A stretch of DNA of 64,000 nt from Marinicauda salina (GCF_003122085.1 NZ_QEXV01000003.1:499001-563000), one strand, 5' to 3'. Shown: positions 24,525 through 34,028, numbered from the stretch's first letter. A program made the numbers and translations. The notes: a model not told the origin generated them from the sequence alone.

Positions 24525-25351
24525 GACGCGTCCTCGCGCGCGGATTCCAGCTTTTCCTGCAGGCTCAGCATGTCGCGCCAGGCCTTCGCCTTCTCCTGCG
24601 GCCGCCTCAGCAGGAAGGCCGGGTGGAAGATCGGCAGCGCGGGGATGCTCTTCACCTCGTTCCCTTCGGCGTCCTTGACCCGGTACTCCGTCCAGCGCCC
24701 GCGCAAGCTCATGATGCCGGTCTTGGCGCGCAGCAGGGCCTGGGCGGAGATCCCGCCGGCGAGCACCAGCACCTTGGGGTCGACCAGCGCGATGTGGCGC
24801 TCGACGAAGGGCCGGCACGCCTCGATCTCGGCGTCGGTCGGCTTGCGGTTCCCGGGCGGGCGCCAGTTGACGATGTTGGTGATGTAGGCGTTCGACTCGT
24901 CGAGGCCGATCGCGGCGAGCATGCGGTCTAGCAGCTTGCCGGAACGCCCGACGAAGGGCTTGCCCTGCTCGTCCTCCTCGCGGCCGGGCGCCTCGCCCAC
25001 GATCATCACGTCGGCGGCGGGATTTCCGCGGCTGAAGACGAGGTTCGACGCCGTCGCCCGGAGCGCGCAGCCCTCGAAACCGTCGAGCGCGTCGCGGAGT
25101 TCTTCCAGCGTGCCCGCCTTCGCGGCGAGCGCGCGCCCGTCCTCGCCGGCGTCGGATGCGGCGAATCCCGCCGCGCGGGCCGCCGAGGCGCTGGCGGTCG
25201 GCGCTTGCGGCGCCGAAGCGGGCGGCGGCGAAGCCGGCGCGGCGGGCCGCGCGGCGCGCTCGACGGGCGGCGCCTCGACGCCGAGATCGCCCCACCAGGA
25301 CAGGAGGCTCTTCAGCGCGCGGGCGTCTTCTTGAGAGAGCGGGACGGACAT
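24521..25351 (-). CDS. Family 4-like uracil-DNA glycosylase lacking two Fe-S cysteines
   Basis: A 276-residue UDG-superfamily protein. [10 protein letters not shown] at 118-127 is motif [16 protein letters not shown] follows, and [10 protein letters not shown] at 242-251 is motif B. Compared with the Thermotoga family 4 enzyme, only two of four [4Fe-4S] ligands remain: Cys95 and Cys179 are kept, while the first and third positions are Phe92 and Trp163. Cluster-free relatives have been described in Bradyrhizobium, so activity may persist. A low-complexity Pro/Ala linker (about 30-65) joins a short N-terminal helix to the core. It removes uracil from DNA. Confidence 0.88.
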   Translation of the reverse strand: MSVPLSQEDARALKSLLSWWGDLGVEAPPVERAARPAAPASPPPASAPQAPTASASAARAAGFAASDAGEDGRALAAKAGTLEELRDALDGFEGCALRATASNLVFSRGNPAADVMIVGEAPGREEDEQGKPFVGRSGKLLDRMLAAIGLDESNAYITNIVNWRPPGNRKPTDAEIEACRPFVERHIALVDPKVLVLAGGISAQALLRAKTGIMSLRGRWTEYRVKDAEGNEVKSIPALPIFHPAFLLRRPQEKAKAWRDMLSLQEKLESAREDAS

Positions 25352-25489
25352 GGGGCTCCGCGGACGGCGCCGGGGCTGGCGGCGGACCCGCCGCGCCCTA
25401 GCTGAAACGATGTCAGTAAGCTAAGACGGGCGGAACCGGCGCGCAAAGGCGGAGACGGTCCGCCGGCGCAGCAGACTCAGGGAGACGTC

Positions 25490-27163
25490 ATGGCCGACGA
25501 GGCGGTGGAACGCGAGTCGATGGAATACGACGTTGTGATCGCAGGCGCCGGCCCGGCGGGCCTGGCCGCGGCGATACGTTTGAAGCAACTGGCCGAGGAG
25601 GCCGGGCGCGAGGTCTCCATCGCCGTCCTCGAGAAGGGCTCCGAGGTCGGCGCGCACATCCTGTCCGGCCTGGTGTTCGACCCGCGCGCCCTCGACGAAC
25701 TGATTCCCGACTGGCGCGACGACGAGACCCAGCCGCTCGACACCCAGGTCACGAAGGACAAGTTCGTCGTGCTCGGCGAGACGGGCGCGCTGAGCCTTCC
25801 GGGCTTCGCCATGCCGCCCTTCATGAACAATCACGGCTGCTATGTCGGCTCGCTCGGCCAGCTCTGCCGCTGGATGGCCGACAAGGCCGAGGCGATGGGC
25901 GTCGAGATCTATCCCGGCTTCCCCGCCGCCGAGTTCATCGAGGAGGACGGCGTCGTCAAGGGCGTGCTGACCGGCGAGATGGGCGTGGCCAAGGACGGCT
26001 CGAAGAAGGACTCCCACCAGCCCGCGATGGAGCTTCGCGGCAAGTACACCCTGATCGCCGAGGGCGCGCGCGGCAGCCTGTCGAAGCAGCTGATCAAGCG
26101 CTTCGATCTCGACGAGGGCCGCGAGCCCCAGAAGTTCGGCCTCGGCATGAAGGAGATCTGGCGGGTCAAGCCGGAGAACCACCAGAAAGGCCTCGTCCAG
26201 CACACGATGGGCTGGCCGCTCGACGACAAGACCGGCGGCGGCTCCTTCCTCTACCATTTCGGCGAGGACCTCGTGGCCGTCGGTTTCGTGGTGCATCTGA
26301 ACTACAAGAACCCGCACCTGTTCCCGTTCGGCGAGTTCCAGCGCTTCAAGACGCATCCCGAGATGGCGCCGCTGTTCGAGGGCGCCGAGCGCCTGTCCTA
26401 CGGCGCCCGGGCGATCACCGAGGGCGGGCTTCAGTCCGTGCCGAAGCTGGCCTTTCCGGGCGGCGCGCTCATCGGCTGTTCGGCGGGCTTCGTCAACGTG
26501 CCCCGCATCAAGGGCAGCCATAACGCGATGAAGACCGGCATGCTCGCCGCCGAAGCCGCGTTCGAGGCGCTCGGCGCGGAGCGTGCGAACGACGAGCTCG
26601 CCGCCTACCAGGAGGCGTTCGATCGCTCCTGGGTGCGCGACGAACTCAAGAAGGTCCGCAACGTCAAACCGCTCTGGACGAAGTTCGGCACCCGGCTCGG
26701 CGTGATGCTCGGCGGCGCCGACATGTGGACCAACCAGCTCTTCGGCTTCTCGCTGTTCGGCACGATGAGCCACGGCGGCGCCGACCACGAAGCCACCGAG
26801 CCCGCCGAGAAGCACAAGCCGATCGAGTATCCCAAGCCCGACGGCGTCATCACGTTCGACCGGCTGTCCTCGGTGTTCGTCTCCAACACCAACCACGCCG
26901 AGGACCAGCCGGTGCATCTCAAGGTCGCCGATCTCGATCTGCAGCGCGACAGCGAACTCAAGGTGTTCGGCGGCCCGTCGGCGCGCTATTGCCCGGCCGC
27001 GGTCTATGAATGGACCGAGCCCGACGAGGGCGGAGCAAAGCAGTTCGTCATCAACGCGCAGAATTGCGTTCACTGCAAAACCTGCGACATCAAGGATCCG
27101 AACCAGAATATCAACTGGGTTCCGCCCGAGGGGGGCGGGGGACCGAACTACCCGAACATGTGA
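25490..27163 (+). CDS. Electron transfer flavoprotein-ubiquinone oxidoreductase
   Basis: A 557-residue membrane-associated flavoprotein with an N-terminal FAD fold (VIAGAGPAGLAAAIRL, from about residue 16) and a C-terminal [4Fe-4S] domain with Cys501, Cys526, Cys529 and Cys532. The C-terminus WVPPEGGGGPNYPNM is typical of ETF-QO (ETFDH homologue). It moves electrons from reduced ETF to ubiquinone and so links acyl-CoA dehydrogenases, such as the one at 1011, to respiration. A 138-base gap separates it from the divergent UDG gene. No clear promoter elements are visible there. Confidence 0.95.
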   Translation: MADEAVERESMEYDVVIAGAGPAGLAAAIRLKQLAEEAGREVSIAVLEKGSEVGAHILSGLVFDPRALDELIPDWRDDETQPLDTQVTKDKFVVLGETGALSLPGFAMPPFMNNHGCYVGSLGQLCRWMADKAEAMGVEIYPGFPAAEFIEEDGVVKGVLTGEMGVAKDGSKKDSHQPAMELRGKYTLIAEGARGSLSKQLIKRFDLDEGREPQKFGLGMKEIWRVKPENHQKGLVQHTMGWPLDDKTGGGSFLYHFGEDLVAVGFVVHLNYKNPHLFPFGEFQRFKTHPEMAPLFEGAERLSYGARAITEGGLQSVPKLAFPGGALIGCSAGFVNVPRIKGSHNAMKTGMLAAEAAFEALGAERANDELAAYQEAFDRSWVRDELKKVRNVKPLWTKFGTRLGVMLGGADMWTNQLFGFSLFGTMSHGGADHEATEPAEKHKPIEYPKPDGVITFDRLSSVFVSNTNHAEDQPVHLKVADLDLQRDSELKVFGGPSARYCPAAVYEWTEPDEGGAKQFVINAQNCVHCKTCDIKDPNQNINWVPPEGGGGPNYPNM

Positions 27164-27189
27164 GGCGCGGGCCCGGCCCCGCGGACGAA

Positions 27190-28872
27190 ATGCGCGGAGC
27201 GCTTCTATCCATCATCTCCCTCGTCGCGGCGGCGTCCTGCGCGATGAGCCCGGCCTTCTTGGCGGCGGACGAGCAGGAGGCGAGCGTCTACGGCGCGTTC
27301 CTCGCCGGACGCTACGCCGGCTCGGCGCGCGACACGGACGCGTCGGCGCGCTTCTATGGCGACGCGCTCGCGCTCGATCCGGAGTCCGATTTCCTCTCTG
27401 AACGGGCGTTCTACGCCGCCTTGCTCGCAGGCGATTTCGACCTCGCCGACGCCTCCGCCGCGACCGCGGCCGAGGCGCCGGACTCGCCCCAGCTCGCGCA
27501 AATATACGCCGTCGCCGCCGATCTCGCCGACGGTCGGGTGAACGCGCTTCTCGCCGAGACGCCCGAGGAATTCGGCGCGTTCGGCTCGCTGCTGGACGAA
27601 ATTCTCGACCAGTGGGGGCTCATCGCGCGCGGCCGCCGGGCGGAGGCCGAGGCGGCCGCCAGCGAACTCGACACGCCGCTTGCGGCGAGCGGCCACGTCC
27701 TGGTCCATCGCGCCCTGATCTTCGAGGCGGCCGGCCGCATGGATCGCGCCGAGGACGCCTATCGCGCCGCGGCGGGCAGCCTCGACATGGAGGCCTTCAC
27801 CACGCTGCTGCTCGGCGAGTTTCTCGAACGCCGCGGGCGGCGCGCGGAAGCGGCGGCCCTCTACGAGCAGGAGCTGGAGCGCGCCGACCACGAGGACGCC
27901 GCGCTGCTCGACGCGCTCGAGCGGGTGCGCGCGCGCCGGCGCGCCCCGCGCATGCCCGACGCCCCGGAAGCCGCCGCGCGCGCGCTGCTCGCCCCCAGCG
28001 CGATGCTCGCCGGATCAGCCCCGGTCGAGTACACCGCGCTCTATCTCCGCCTGATCCAGCGGCTCGACCCGGAGTTCGACCGCAACACGCTGCACCTCGC
28101 CGGCGTGCTCGAGGAGCTGGAGATGACCGACGCCGCGCTCGCCGCCTATGGGCGCCTCGCCGACGGCCCGTTCGCGCAGCGCGCCGCCGTCGACGCGGCC
28201 TGGCTCGAGTTCCGGCTCGGAAACCGCGAGGTGGCGATGGCCCGCGCGGCGACGCTGACCGAGACCACCGACGCGCGCGCGCCGCGCCTGCTGCTCGCCG
28301 ACCTGCATCGCCTGTCGGGCCAGTGCGAAACGGCGGCCGACATCTACGCCGACGTCATCGACGCCCGGCGCGAAGCCGGCGAGCCGGTCGACTGGCGCTA
28401 CTATTTTTACGAAGGCGTCTGCCGGCAGACCGCCGGCGACTGGGACGCCGCCGAGGCGCTCTTCCTGCAGGCCCTCGACGTCGCCCCGGACGAACCCCGC
28501 ATCCTCAACCATCTCGGCTATAACTGGATCGTGCTCGAGGAGAACGCCGAGCGCGGCTTCGAGATGGTGGCGCGCGCCGCCGAGCTGGCGCCGGACAATG
28601 GCGCCATCCTCGACAGCCTGGGCTGGGGCCATTTCAAGGAGGGCCGTCACGACGAGGCCGTCCGCTGGCTCGAGGACGCCGTCGAACGCTCGCCCGCCGA
28701 TCCGACGATCAACTGGCATCTCGGCGACGCCTATGCCGCCGTCGGCCGCTCGCTGGAGGCGCGCTTCCAGTGGCGCAGGGCGCTCGAGCTGGATCCGGAT
28801 TCGCGGGAACGCGCGCTCATCGAGCGCCGTCTCGAGCAGGGCCTCGCCGCCGGGCCGCGGGACATCAGATGA
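27190..28872 (+). CDS. Tetratricopeptide repeat protein, exported
   Basis: A 560-residue protein with a signal-like hydrophobic N-terminus (1-25) and helical repeats through most of its length. The clearest TPR units are at the C-terminus: about residues 415-450 (AGDWDAAEALFLQALDVAPDEP), 450-490, 490-525 (FKEGRHDEAVRWLEDAVERSPADP) and 525-558. Such proteins are scaffolds for other proteins; a periplasmic or outer-membrane location is likely. Its stop overlaps the ispE start by four bases, an arrangement frequently seen in alphaproteobacteria, so the two are co-translated. Confidence 0.85.
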   Translation: MRGALLSIISLVAAASCAMSPAFLAADEQEASVYGAFLAGRYAGSARDTDASARFYGDALALDPESDFLSERAFYAALLAGDFDLADASAATAAEAPDSPQLAQIYAVAADLADGRVNALLAETPEEFGAFGSLLDEILDQWGLIARGRRAEAEAAASELDTPLAASGHVLVHRALIFEAAGRMDRAEDAYRAAAGSLDMEAFTTLLLGEFLERRGRRAEAAALYEQELERADHEDAALLDALERVRARRRAPRMPDAPEAAARALLAPSAMLAGSAPVEYTALYLRLIQRLDPEFDRNTLHLAGVLEELEMTDAALAAYGRLADGPFAQRAAVDAAWLEFRLGNREVAMARAATLTETTDARAPRLLLADLHRLSGQCETAADIYADVIDARREAGEPVDWRYYFYEGVCRQTAGDWDAAEALFLQALDVAPDEPRILNHLGYNWIVLEENAERGFEMVARAAELAPDNGAILDSLGWGHFKEGRHDEAVRWLEDAVERSPADPTINWHLGDAYAAVGRSLEARFQWRRALELDPDSRERALIERRLEQGLAAGPRDIR

Positions 28873-29753
28873 GCGCGGCGGGACCGCGGGAGCCGGCGCC
28901 CGCCAAGGTCAATCTCACGCTCCGCGTCGGCCGGGCGCGCCCCGACGGCTACCATCCGCTCGACAGCCTGGTCGTGTTCGCGGACTGGGGCGACGAGGTG
29001 CAAACCGAGGAAGCCGATTCGCTAACGCTCACGATCGAAGGCGACGGCGCCGAGGCGCTCGCCGACGAGACGCACAATCTCGTTCTCAAGGCCGCCTGGG
29101 CCCTTCGCGCCGCGGTCGAGCGCCCGGAGCTCGCCGCGCAAATCACCCTCGAAAAGCGCCTGCCCGTCGCCGCCGGGCTGGGCGGCGGGTCGGCCGACGC
29201 CGCCGCGGCGCTCCGCGCGCTCAACCGGCTGTGGGACCTCGACCTGACCCGCGCCCAGCTCGCCGAGATCGCCAGCGTTGTCGGCGCCGACGCGCCGGCC
29301 TGCGTCTATTCCCGCCCGCTGCGCATGACCGGGATCGGCGATCGCATCGCGCCGCTGGCCGCCTGGCCCACGCTCGACGCGGTGCTGCTGCACCCCGGCG
29401 AAGCGGTCTCGACGGCGCGCGTCTTCGCTGCGTTCGACGAGGACGCGCCCGAACCGCTGGCCGGCGAGGCGCGCACGCCCGCCGCGGGGGATTTCGAAAC
29501 CGCGCTGGCCGTCATCGAGCAGTCGGCGAACGATCTCGAGCCAGCGGCGAAACGACTCGCCCCCGTGATCGGCGACGCGCTCGACGCGCTCTCGACGCAG
29601 ACCGGCGCGCGGCTCGCGCGCATGTCAGGCTCGGGCGCGACGTGCTTCGCCCTGTTCGCCGACGCCGACGCCGCGCGCGCCGCGGCATCCGCCCTCGACG
29701 GCGCGCAGGCGGGCTGGCGGGCGCGGGCGGTTCGGCTAGGAGGCGCGGCATGA
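28869..29753 (+). CDS. ispE: 4-diphosphocytidyl-2-C-methyl-D-erythritol kinase
   Basis: A 294-residue GHMP kinase of the MEP isoprenoid pathway; it phosphorylates the 2-hydroxyl of CDP-methylerythritol. PAKVNLTLRVG at 11-21 and PDGYHPLDSL are IspE-specific, and PVAAGLGGGSAD at 99-110 is the GHMP ATP-binding loop. ARMSGSGATCFALF is motif 3. It ends inside the start of the next gene (ATGA at 29750). Isoprenoids made by this pathway feed the polyprenyl synthase at 30769 and the lipid carrier used by the neighbouring transferase. Confidence 0.95.
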   Translation: MSAAGPREPAPAKVNLTLRVGRARPDGYHPLDSLVVFADWGDEVQTEEADSLTLTIEGDGAEALADETHNLVLKAAWALRAAVERPELAAQITLEKRLPVAAGLGGGSADAAAALRALNRLWDLDLTRAQLAEIASVVGADAPACVYSRPLRMTGIGDRIAPLAAWPTLDAVLLHPGEAVSTARVFAAFDEDAPEPLAGEARTPAAGDFETALAVIEQSANDLEPAAKRLAPVIGDALDALSTQTGARLARMSGSGATCFALFADADAARAAASALDGAQAGWRARAVRLGGAA

Positions 29754-30775
29754 GCGAGGTGATGGTCCTCCCCGCCGTGGCGGCGTTGTTGATCAGCCTC
29801 GCCGCCACCGCGCTCGCGATGGCGGGCGGCGTGCTCGATTTCCCGAACGAACGCTCCAGCCACGACCGGCCGACGCCGCGCGCCGGCGGTCTCGGCGTGG
29901 TCGCCGGGCTGGGCGCCGGCGCGCTGATCGCCGCGTTTCAGGGCTTTCCCGCCAGCGGAGTCGCGCCGCTGCTGGCCGCCGCGCTCGCATTTGCGGGACT
30001 CGGTTTGGCCGACGACCTGCTCGGTCTGGGATCGCTCGCCAAATTCGCCATGATCGCCGTACTCTCTGTGCTCGTCGCCCAGGCCGTCGGGCCGGTCGAC
30101 CGGATCGCGCTCACGCTCGAGACCGGCGTCGCCCTGCCCGCGGCGCTCGCGCTCGCCGGCTCGGCGCTGTTCGTCTTCGTCGTCGTCAACGCCACGAACT
30201 TCATGGACGGTTCGAACGGCATGCTGGCGGCGGTGATGATCCCCGCCGGCGCGGCGCTCGGCGTCGCCGGGCTTGTCGCCGGCGCCGGCGCGGCGACGCT
30301 CGCCGGCCTCGTGCTCGCCGCGGCGATGGCGGGATTCATCCCCTTCAATGCGCCCCGCGCGCAGGTCTTCGCCGGCGACGCCGGATCGCTCGCCGCCGGC
30401 GCGGTCTACGCCGCCGGCGCGCTGGCGATGGCCGGACAGGGTTTCTCAGGCTCGCTCTGGCTGGCGCCGCTCTTCGTGCTCGCCTTCATCGGCGACGTCC
30501 TGCTCACCCTGCTCAAGCGCGCCGCCGGGGGCCGCTTCAGCCTCTCGGCGCATCGCGAACACGCTTACCAGATGCTGCTGCGCGCGGGCTGGAGCCATCC
30601 ACAGGTCGCCGTGCTCTACGGCGTCGCCACCATCGGATTCGCCGCAGGCGGACTGGTCGCCGCGCAGGGGCCCGACGGCGCGGTCCCCGCGGCCTTCGGC
30701 GTCAGCGTACTCGTCTGGATCGGGATCTACGCGTGGATCCACCAGGTCGCCCGGCGGCGCGGGGTGGATCAGTAG
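29750..30775 (+). CDS. Undecaprenyl-phosphate sugar-1-phosphate transferase (MraY/WecA family)
   Basis: A 341-residue protein with about ten membrane helices. Signature motifs on cytoplasmic loops: DRPTPRAGGLGV (about 40-51), GLADDLLGLG (about 84-93), NATNFMDGSNGM (Asp153), GDAGSL and SAHREHAYQ. It transfers a sugar phosphate from UDP-sugar to the lipid carrier, beginning O-antigen, capsule or enterobacterial-type glycan synthesis. Which sugar cannot be read. TAGGAGG lies 6 bases upstream. It overlaps ispE, linking lipid-carrier supply and use. It converges on the polyprenyl synthase gene with a short overlap (30769-30775). Confidence 0.88.
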   Translation: MSEVMVLPAVAALLISLAATALAMAGGVLDFPNERSSHDRPTPRAGGLGVVAGLGAGALIAAFQGFPASGVAPLLAAALAFAGLGLADDLLGLGSLAKFAMIAVLSVLVAQAVGPVDRIALTLETGVALPAALALAGSALFVFVVVNATNFMDGSNGMLAAVMIPAGAALGVAGLVAGAGAATLAGLVLAAAMAGFIPFNAPRAQVFAGDAGSLAAGAVYAAGALAMAGQGFSGSLWLAPLFVLAFIGDVLLTLLKRAAGGRFSLSAHREHAYQMLLRAGWSHPQVAVLYGVATIGFAAGGLVAAQGPDGAVPAAFGVSVLVWIGIYAWIHQVARRRGVDQ

Positions 30776-31785
30776 GCGCGCTCGACCACGAACTCGGCCA
30801 GCGCATCGAGCGCTTCCGACCACGGATTGCGCGGGAAGACAGCCAGCGCCCGGCGGGCCGCGTCGGCATGGCCGCGCGCCGCGGCCAGCGTCGCCTCGAG
30901 TGCGCCGTGCCCGTTGATCAGCGAGACGGCGTGGTCGAAATCCCCGTCGCCCTGGTCCTTGTCACGCATGACGCGGCTCCAGAAGGCGCGCTCGGTCTCG
31001 TCGGCCTTCGCCACGGCGAGCACGACCGGCAGCGTCGGCTTGCCCTCGCGGAAATCGTCGCCGGTGTTCTTGCCCAGATGCGCAGAAAGTCCGCCGTAGT
31101 CGAGCGCGTCGTCGATCAGCTGAAAGGCCAGCCCGAGCTCGCGCCCGTAAGCCTCAAGCGCCTCCTCCTCGGCTTTCGGCCGGCCGGCGAGAATCGGCGA
31201 GACTTGGGCGGCGGCGGCGAACAGCGCAGCGGTCTTGGCGCCGATGATCTCCATGTAGGCGTCGCGGGAGGTGGAGATGTCGCCGGCGGCGGCGAGCTGG
31301 CGCACCTCGCCTTCGGCGATCACCGCGGCCGCCCGCGACAGCACGTGGAGCGCGGGCATCGACCCGGCGTCGACCATCAGCGTGAAGGCGCGCGCGAACA
31401 GGAAATCCCCGACCAGCACGGAGTGCGAATTGCCCCAGACCTGGTTGGCCGGCGCCTTGCCGCGCCTGAGCTCGCTCTCGTCGACGACGTCGTCGTGGAG
31501 CAGCGTGGCGGTGTGGATGAACTCGACGGCCGCGGCCAGGCTGACATGGCCCTCGCCGCGATAGCCGAGCATGCGCGCGGTGGCGACCGTGATCAGAGGC
31601 CGGATGCGCTTGCCCCCGGCGTCCACGAGATAGCGGGCGAGCTTGGGAATCACCGGCACGGCGCTGCTCACGCGCTCGGCGAGCAGCGCGTCGACGGCGG
31701 CCATGTCCTCACCGCCCAGCTCGACCAGTCGCGACATGGGGTTGGACGCCCCGGCCTCGATTTCGGGTTGCGGAAGTCCGTTCAC
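30769..31785 (-). CDS. Polyprenyl diphosphate synthase (octa/decaprenyl type)
   Basis: A 338-residue trans-prenyl transferase making the long tail of ubiquinone. The first aspartate-rich motif DDVVD is at 98-102 and the second, DDALD, at 225-229; GGKRIRP at 57-63 binds diphosphate. Chain length (C40 or C50) cannot be set with confidence. I chose the GTG at 31785, preceded by AGAGGG at a normal distance; an ATG at 31737 lacks a ribosome binding site, and a longer upstream frame has no family similarity. It is divergent from the DUF2007 gene. Confidence 0.88.
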   Translation of the reverse strand: MNGLPQPEIEAGASNPMSRLVELGGEDMAAVDALLAERVSSAVPVIPKLARYLVDAGGKRIRPLITVATARMLGYRGEGHVSLAAAVEFIHTATLLHDDVVDESELRRGKAPANQVWGNSHSVLVGDFLFARAFTLMVDAGSMPALHVLSRAAAVIAEGEVRQLAAAGDISTSRDAYMEIIGAKTAALFAAAAQVSPILAGRPKAEEEALEAYGRELGLAFQLIDDALDYGGLSAHLGKNTGDDFREGKPTLPVVLAVAKADETERAFWSRVMRDKDQGDGDFDHAVSLINGHGALEATLAAARGHADAARRALAVFPRNPWSEALDALAEFVVERAY

Positions 31786-31904
31786 CCCACGCCCTCTTGC
31801 AGTCCTGCAGTAAGCGCCTGCACAATAGGTAGCGGCTTCGGACCCGGCAAGCAGCCGCCGCTGCGGCGAACAGGCCGGATCGGACAATTTTCGCGGAGCG
31901 TCAC

Positions 31905-32126
31905 GTGATCGAAGTCTTGCGCACAAACGATCCGGTGAAGCTCAATTTCGCGGAAACTATCCTGCGCGACGCCGGCATCAAGGCGGTCACGCTCGACGCC
32001 GAGACCGCGGGCGTTTTCGGCGGATCGCTGCCCTGGATCAAGCGCCGGCTGCTGGTGAGCGAAGGCGACAGCGACCAGGCCAAGCGGCTCTTGCGCGAAC
32101 TCCTCCCGGAGAACGAGCAGCGGTGA
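31905..32126 (+). CDS. DUF2007 family protein
   Basis: A 73-residue protein. The pattern EVLRTNDPVKLNFAETILRDAGI and the C-terminal RRLLVSEGDSDQAKRLLREL match DUF2007, small cytoplasmic domains sometimes named putative signal-transducing proteins. It starts at GTG after GCGGAGCG. Its stop overlaps the GTG of the following methyltransferase gene by three bases. The pair DUF2007-methyltransferase is recurrent in alphaproteobacteria, but no function is known. Confidence 0.85.
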   Translation: MIEVLRTNDPVKLNFAETILRDAGIKAVTLDAETAGVFGGSLPWIKRRLLVSEGDSDQAKRLLRELLPENEQR

Positions 32127-32878
32127 GCCGCGCCGGGACCGCCGCCATCGAGACCACAGAAGACCGGCTGCTCGGCGGCCGCGTCACCCTCCTCCAGCCG
32201 AAAACCGGCTATCGCGCCGGGATCGATCCGGTCCTGCTCGCCGCCGCGCTCGACGCGCCGGCGGGCGCGGAGGCCTGCGAGTTCGGATGCGGCCCGGGCG
32301 CGGCGCTGCTGGCCGCGGCGCAACGCCTTCCCGGCGTTCGCTTCACCGGAATCGAGTCGGACGCCGACGCCGCCGCCCTGGCGCGTCGCAATGTCGCGCT
32401 CAACGCCCTGGAGGACCGCGTCGCCATCGTCGAGGCCGACGCGCTGGAGGCCGGCGGCCGCGAGCGCTTCGATCGGGTCTTCTTCAATCCGCCCTTCTTC
32501 GACGATCCCGCGAGCCTGCGCGCGCCCGCAGAAGAGAAGACCGCCGCCTGGATGGCCGACCGGCCGCTGGCCGACTGGATCGCCGCCGGGCTCGCCGCGC
32601 TGAAGCCGAAGGGCGCGCTTGTGTTCATCCATCGCGCCGATCGGCTGGGCGAGGCGCTCGCCGCGCTGGAAGGCCGGGCCGGGGCGATCACGGTGCTGCC
32701 CGTCCAGCCGCGCGCCGACCGGCCCGCCAAGCGGATCCTGGTGCGCGCGGTGAAGGCCGCGAAGGCGCCGCTGCGCGTGCTCCCCTCCCTGATCCTCCAC
32801 GATGACGCCGGCGGCAAGTACGCCGCCTCCGCCGAGGCCGTGCTGCGCGGCGAGGCCGCGCTTGCCATGACGCCCTGA
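32123..32878 (+). CDS. TrmN6-like SAM-dependent methyltransferase
   Basis: A 251-residue class I methyltransferase. EFGCGPGAALLAAA at about 53-66 binds S-adenosylmethionine, and NPPFFDDP near residue 114 is the (N/D)PP(Y/F) motif of N6-adenine methyltransferases. LLGGRVTLLQPKTGYRAGIDPVLLAA is typical of the tRNA1(Val) A37-N6 methyltransferase family (YfiC/TrmN6). Alphaproteobacterial relatives may act on another RNA or be unassigned, so the substrate is inferred. The GTG start overlaps the DUF2007 stop. Confidence 0.85.
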   Translation: MSRAGTAAIETTEDRLLGGRVTLLQPKTGYRAGIDPVLLAAALDAPAGAEACEFGCGPGAALLAAAQRLPGVRFTGIESDADAAALARRNVALNALEDRVAIVEADALEAGGRERFDRVFFNPPFFDDPASLRAPAEEKTAAWMADRPLADWIAAGLAALKPKGALVFIHRADRLGEALAALEGRAGAITVLPVQPRADRPAKRILVRAVKAAKAPLRVLPSLILHDDAGGKYAASAEAVLRGEAALAMTP

Positions 32879-32923
32879 GCGGTCCACTCAGGGGATCGCC
32901 CGTCCGCCACGGAGGTCGCCGCC

Positions 32924-33769
32924 TTGTCCATCCTCGCCCGTCTCTCCGACTTCATCCACGGCCTGCAGGCGCGCCTGCCCAACCGGCCCAAGATCATCCC
33001 GGTCGTCCGGCTGGAGGGCATGATCGCGCCGGGCGGCCGCGCCCAGACCGGCAATGCGGTGACGCTGGCCAAGATCGAGCCGCTTCTCGAACGCGCCTTC
33101 GCGTTCAAGCCGGCGCCGGCGGTCGTCATTCTGGTGAATTCGCCCGGCGGCAGCCCGGTGCAGTCGAAGCTCATCCATGACCGCATCCGCCATCTCGCCG
33201 AGGAGAAGAACAAGCCCGTCCTCGTCTTCTGCGAGGACGTCGCCGCCTCGGGCGGCTACATGATCGCCTGCGCGGGCGATGAAATCTTCTGCGACGCCTC
33301 GACCCTGCTCGGCTCGATCGGCGTGGTGTCGGCGAATTTCGGCTTCACCGAGGCGATGGAGCGCCTCGGCGTCGAGCGCCGGATGCGGACCGCGGGAAAG
33401 AAGAAGGCGCTGGGCGACCCCTTCAGCCCCGAGACGAAGGACCAGCAGGCCCAGATCGACCGCATCACGCGCTCGCTTCACGAGGGCTTCATCGGTCTGG
33501 TGAAGACGCGCCGCGGCGACAAGCTCGCCAAGGATCCCGACCTGTTCTCCGGGGCGGTCTTCACCGGGCTGGAGAGCGTCGAGAACGGCCTCGTCGACGG
33601 CATGGCCGACATGCGCGCCGAGCTGAAGACGCGCTACGGCGCGACCGCGCGCGTGCGCATGCTCGCGCCCGCCAAGGCCGGTCCCTTCGGACGCATGTTC
33701 GGCGGCGCCGCGGCCCATTTCGCCGCCGAGCTCGACGCCCGCGCGGCGTGGAGCCGCTACGACCTCTGA
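32924..33769 (+). CDS. S49 family peptidase (SppA/SohB-like)
   Basis: A 281-residue single-domain S49 protease. Ser109 in DVAASGGYMIA is the nucleophile; a lysine in the GKKKALGDPF stretch (159-161) is the likely general base. VNSPGGSPVQS at 71-81 lines the active site. These enzymes degrade cleaved signal peptides or membrane proteins. There is no obvious N-terminal membrane helix, unlike SppA, so it may be peripheral or cytoplasmic. It starts at TTG, supported by GGAGG about 10 bases upstream. Confidence 0.88.
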   Translation: MSILARLSDFIHGLQARLPNRPKIIPVVRLEGMIAPGGRAQTGNAVTLAKIEPLLERAFAFKPAPAVVILVNSPGGSPVQSKLIHDRIRHLAEEKNKPVLVFCEDVAASGGYMIACAGDEIFCDASTLLGSIGVVSANFGFTEAMERLGVERRMRTAGKKKALGDPFSPETKDQQAQIDRITRSLHEGFIGLVKTRRGDKLAKDPDLFSGAVFTGLESVENGLVDGMADMRAELKTRYGATARVRMLAPAKAGPFGRMFGGAAAHFAAELDARAAWSRYDL

Positions 33770-33778
33770 AGGCGCTGA

Positions 33779-33949
33779 ATGGGCTGGCTGACCCTCATCC
33801 TCGTCGCCGCGGCGATCGCGGCCGTCGTCTTCCTGAGGAAGCCGACGGAGCGCCGGCGATCCAGAGCCGAGGACGCCGCGCGCCGCGCCGTCGAGGCGCG
33901 CATGGACCGCGATGACGCGGACGACGACCGGTCCGGCCCGCCAGCTTGA
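33779..33949 (+). CDS. Small single-pass membrane protein
   Basis: A 56-residue frame: one hydrophobic helix (about residues 3-19, LTLILVAAAIAAVVF), then a highly charged tail beginning RKPTERRRSRAEDAARR and ending acidic. It starts 9 bases after the S49 peptidase stop, with AAGG just upstream, and ends 79 bases before glyQ. Codon use is like the neighbours. Small proteins with this layout are common between these two genes in alphaproteobacteria. The function is unknown; a membrane anchor or assembly factor would fit. Confidence 0.6.
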   Translation: MGWLTLILVAAAIAAVVFLRKPTERRRSRAEDAARRAVEARMDRDDADDDRSGPPA

Positions 33950-34028
33950 TCAAACCCGGCGGCGGGCCTAGGTTCGCGCCGCTTTTCGGGCCGCCGCGGG
34001 CGGCCTTCACACCTTCCGGTTCGCGCCC

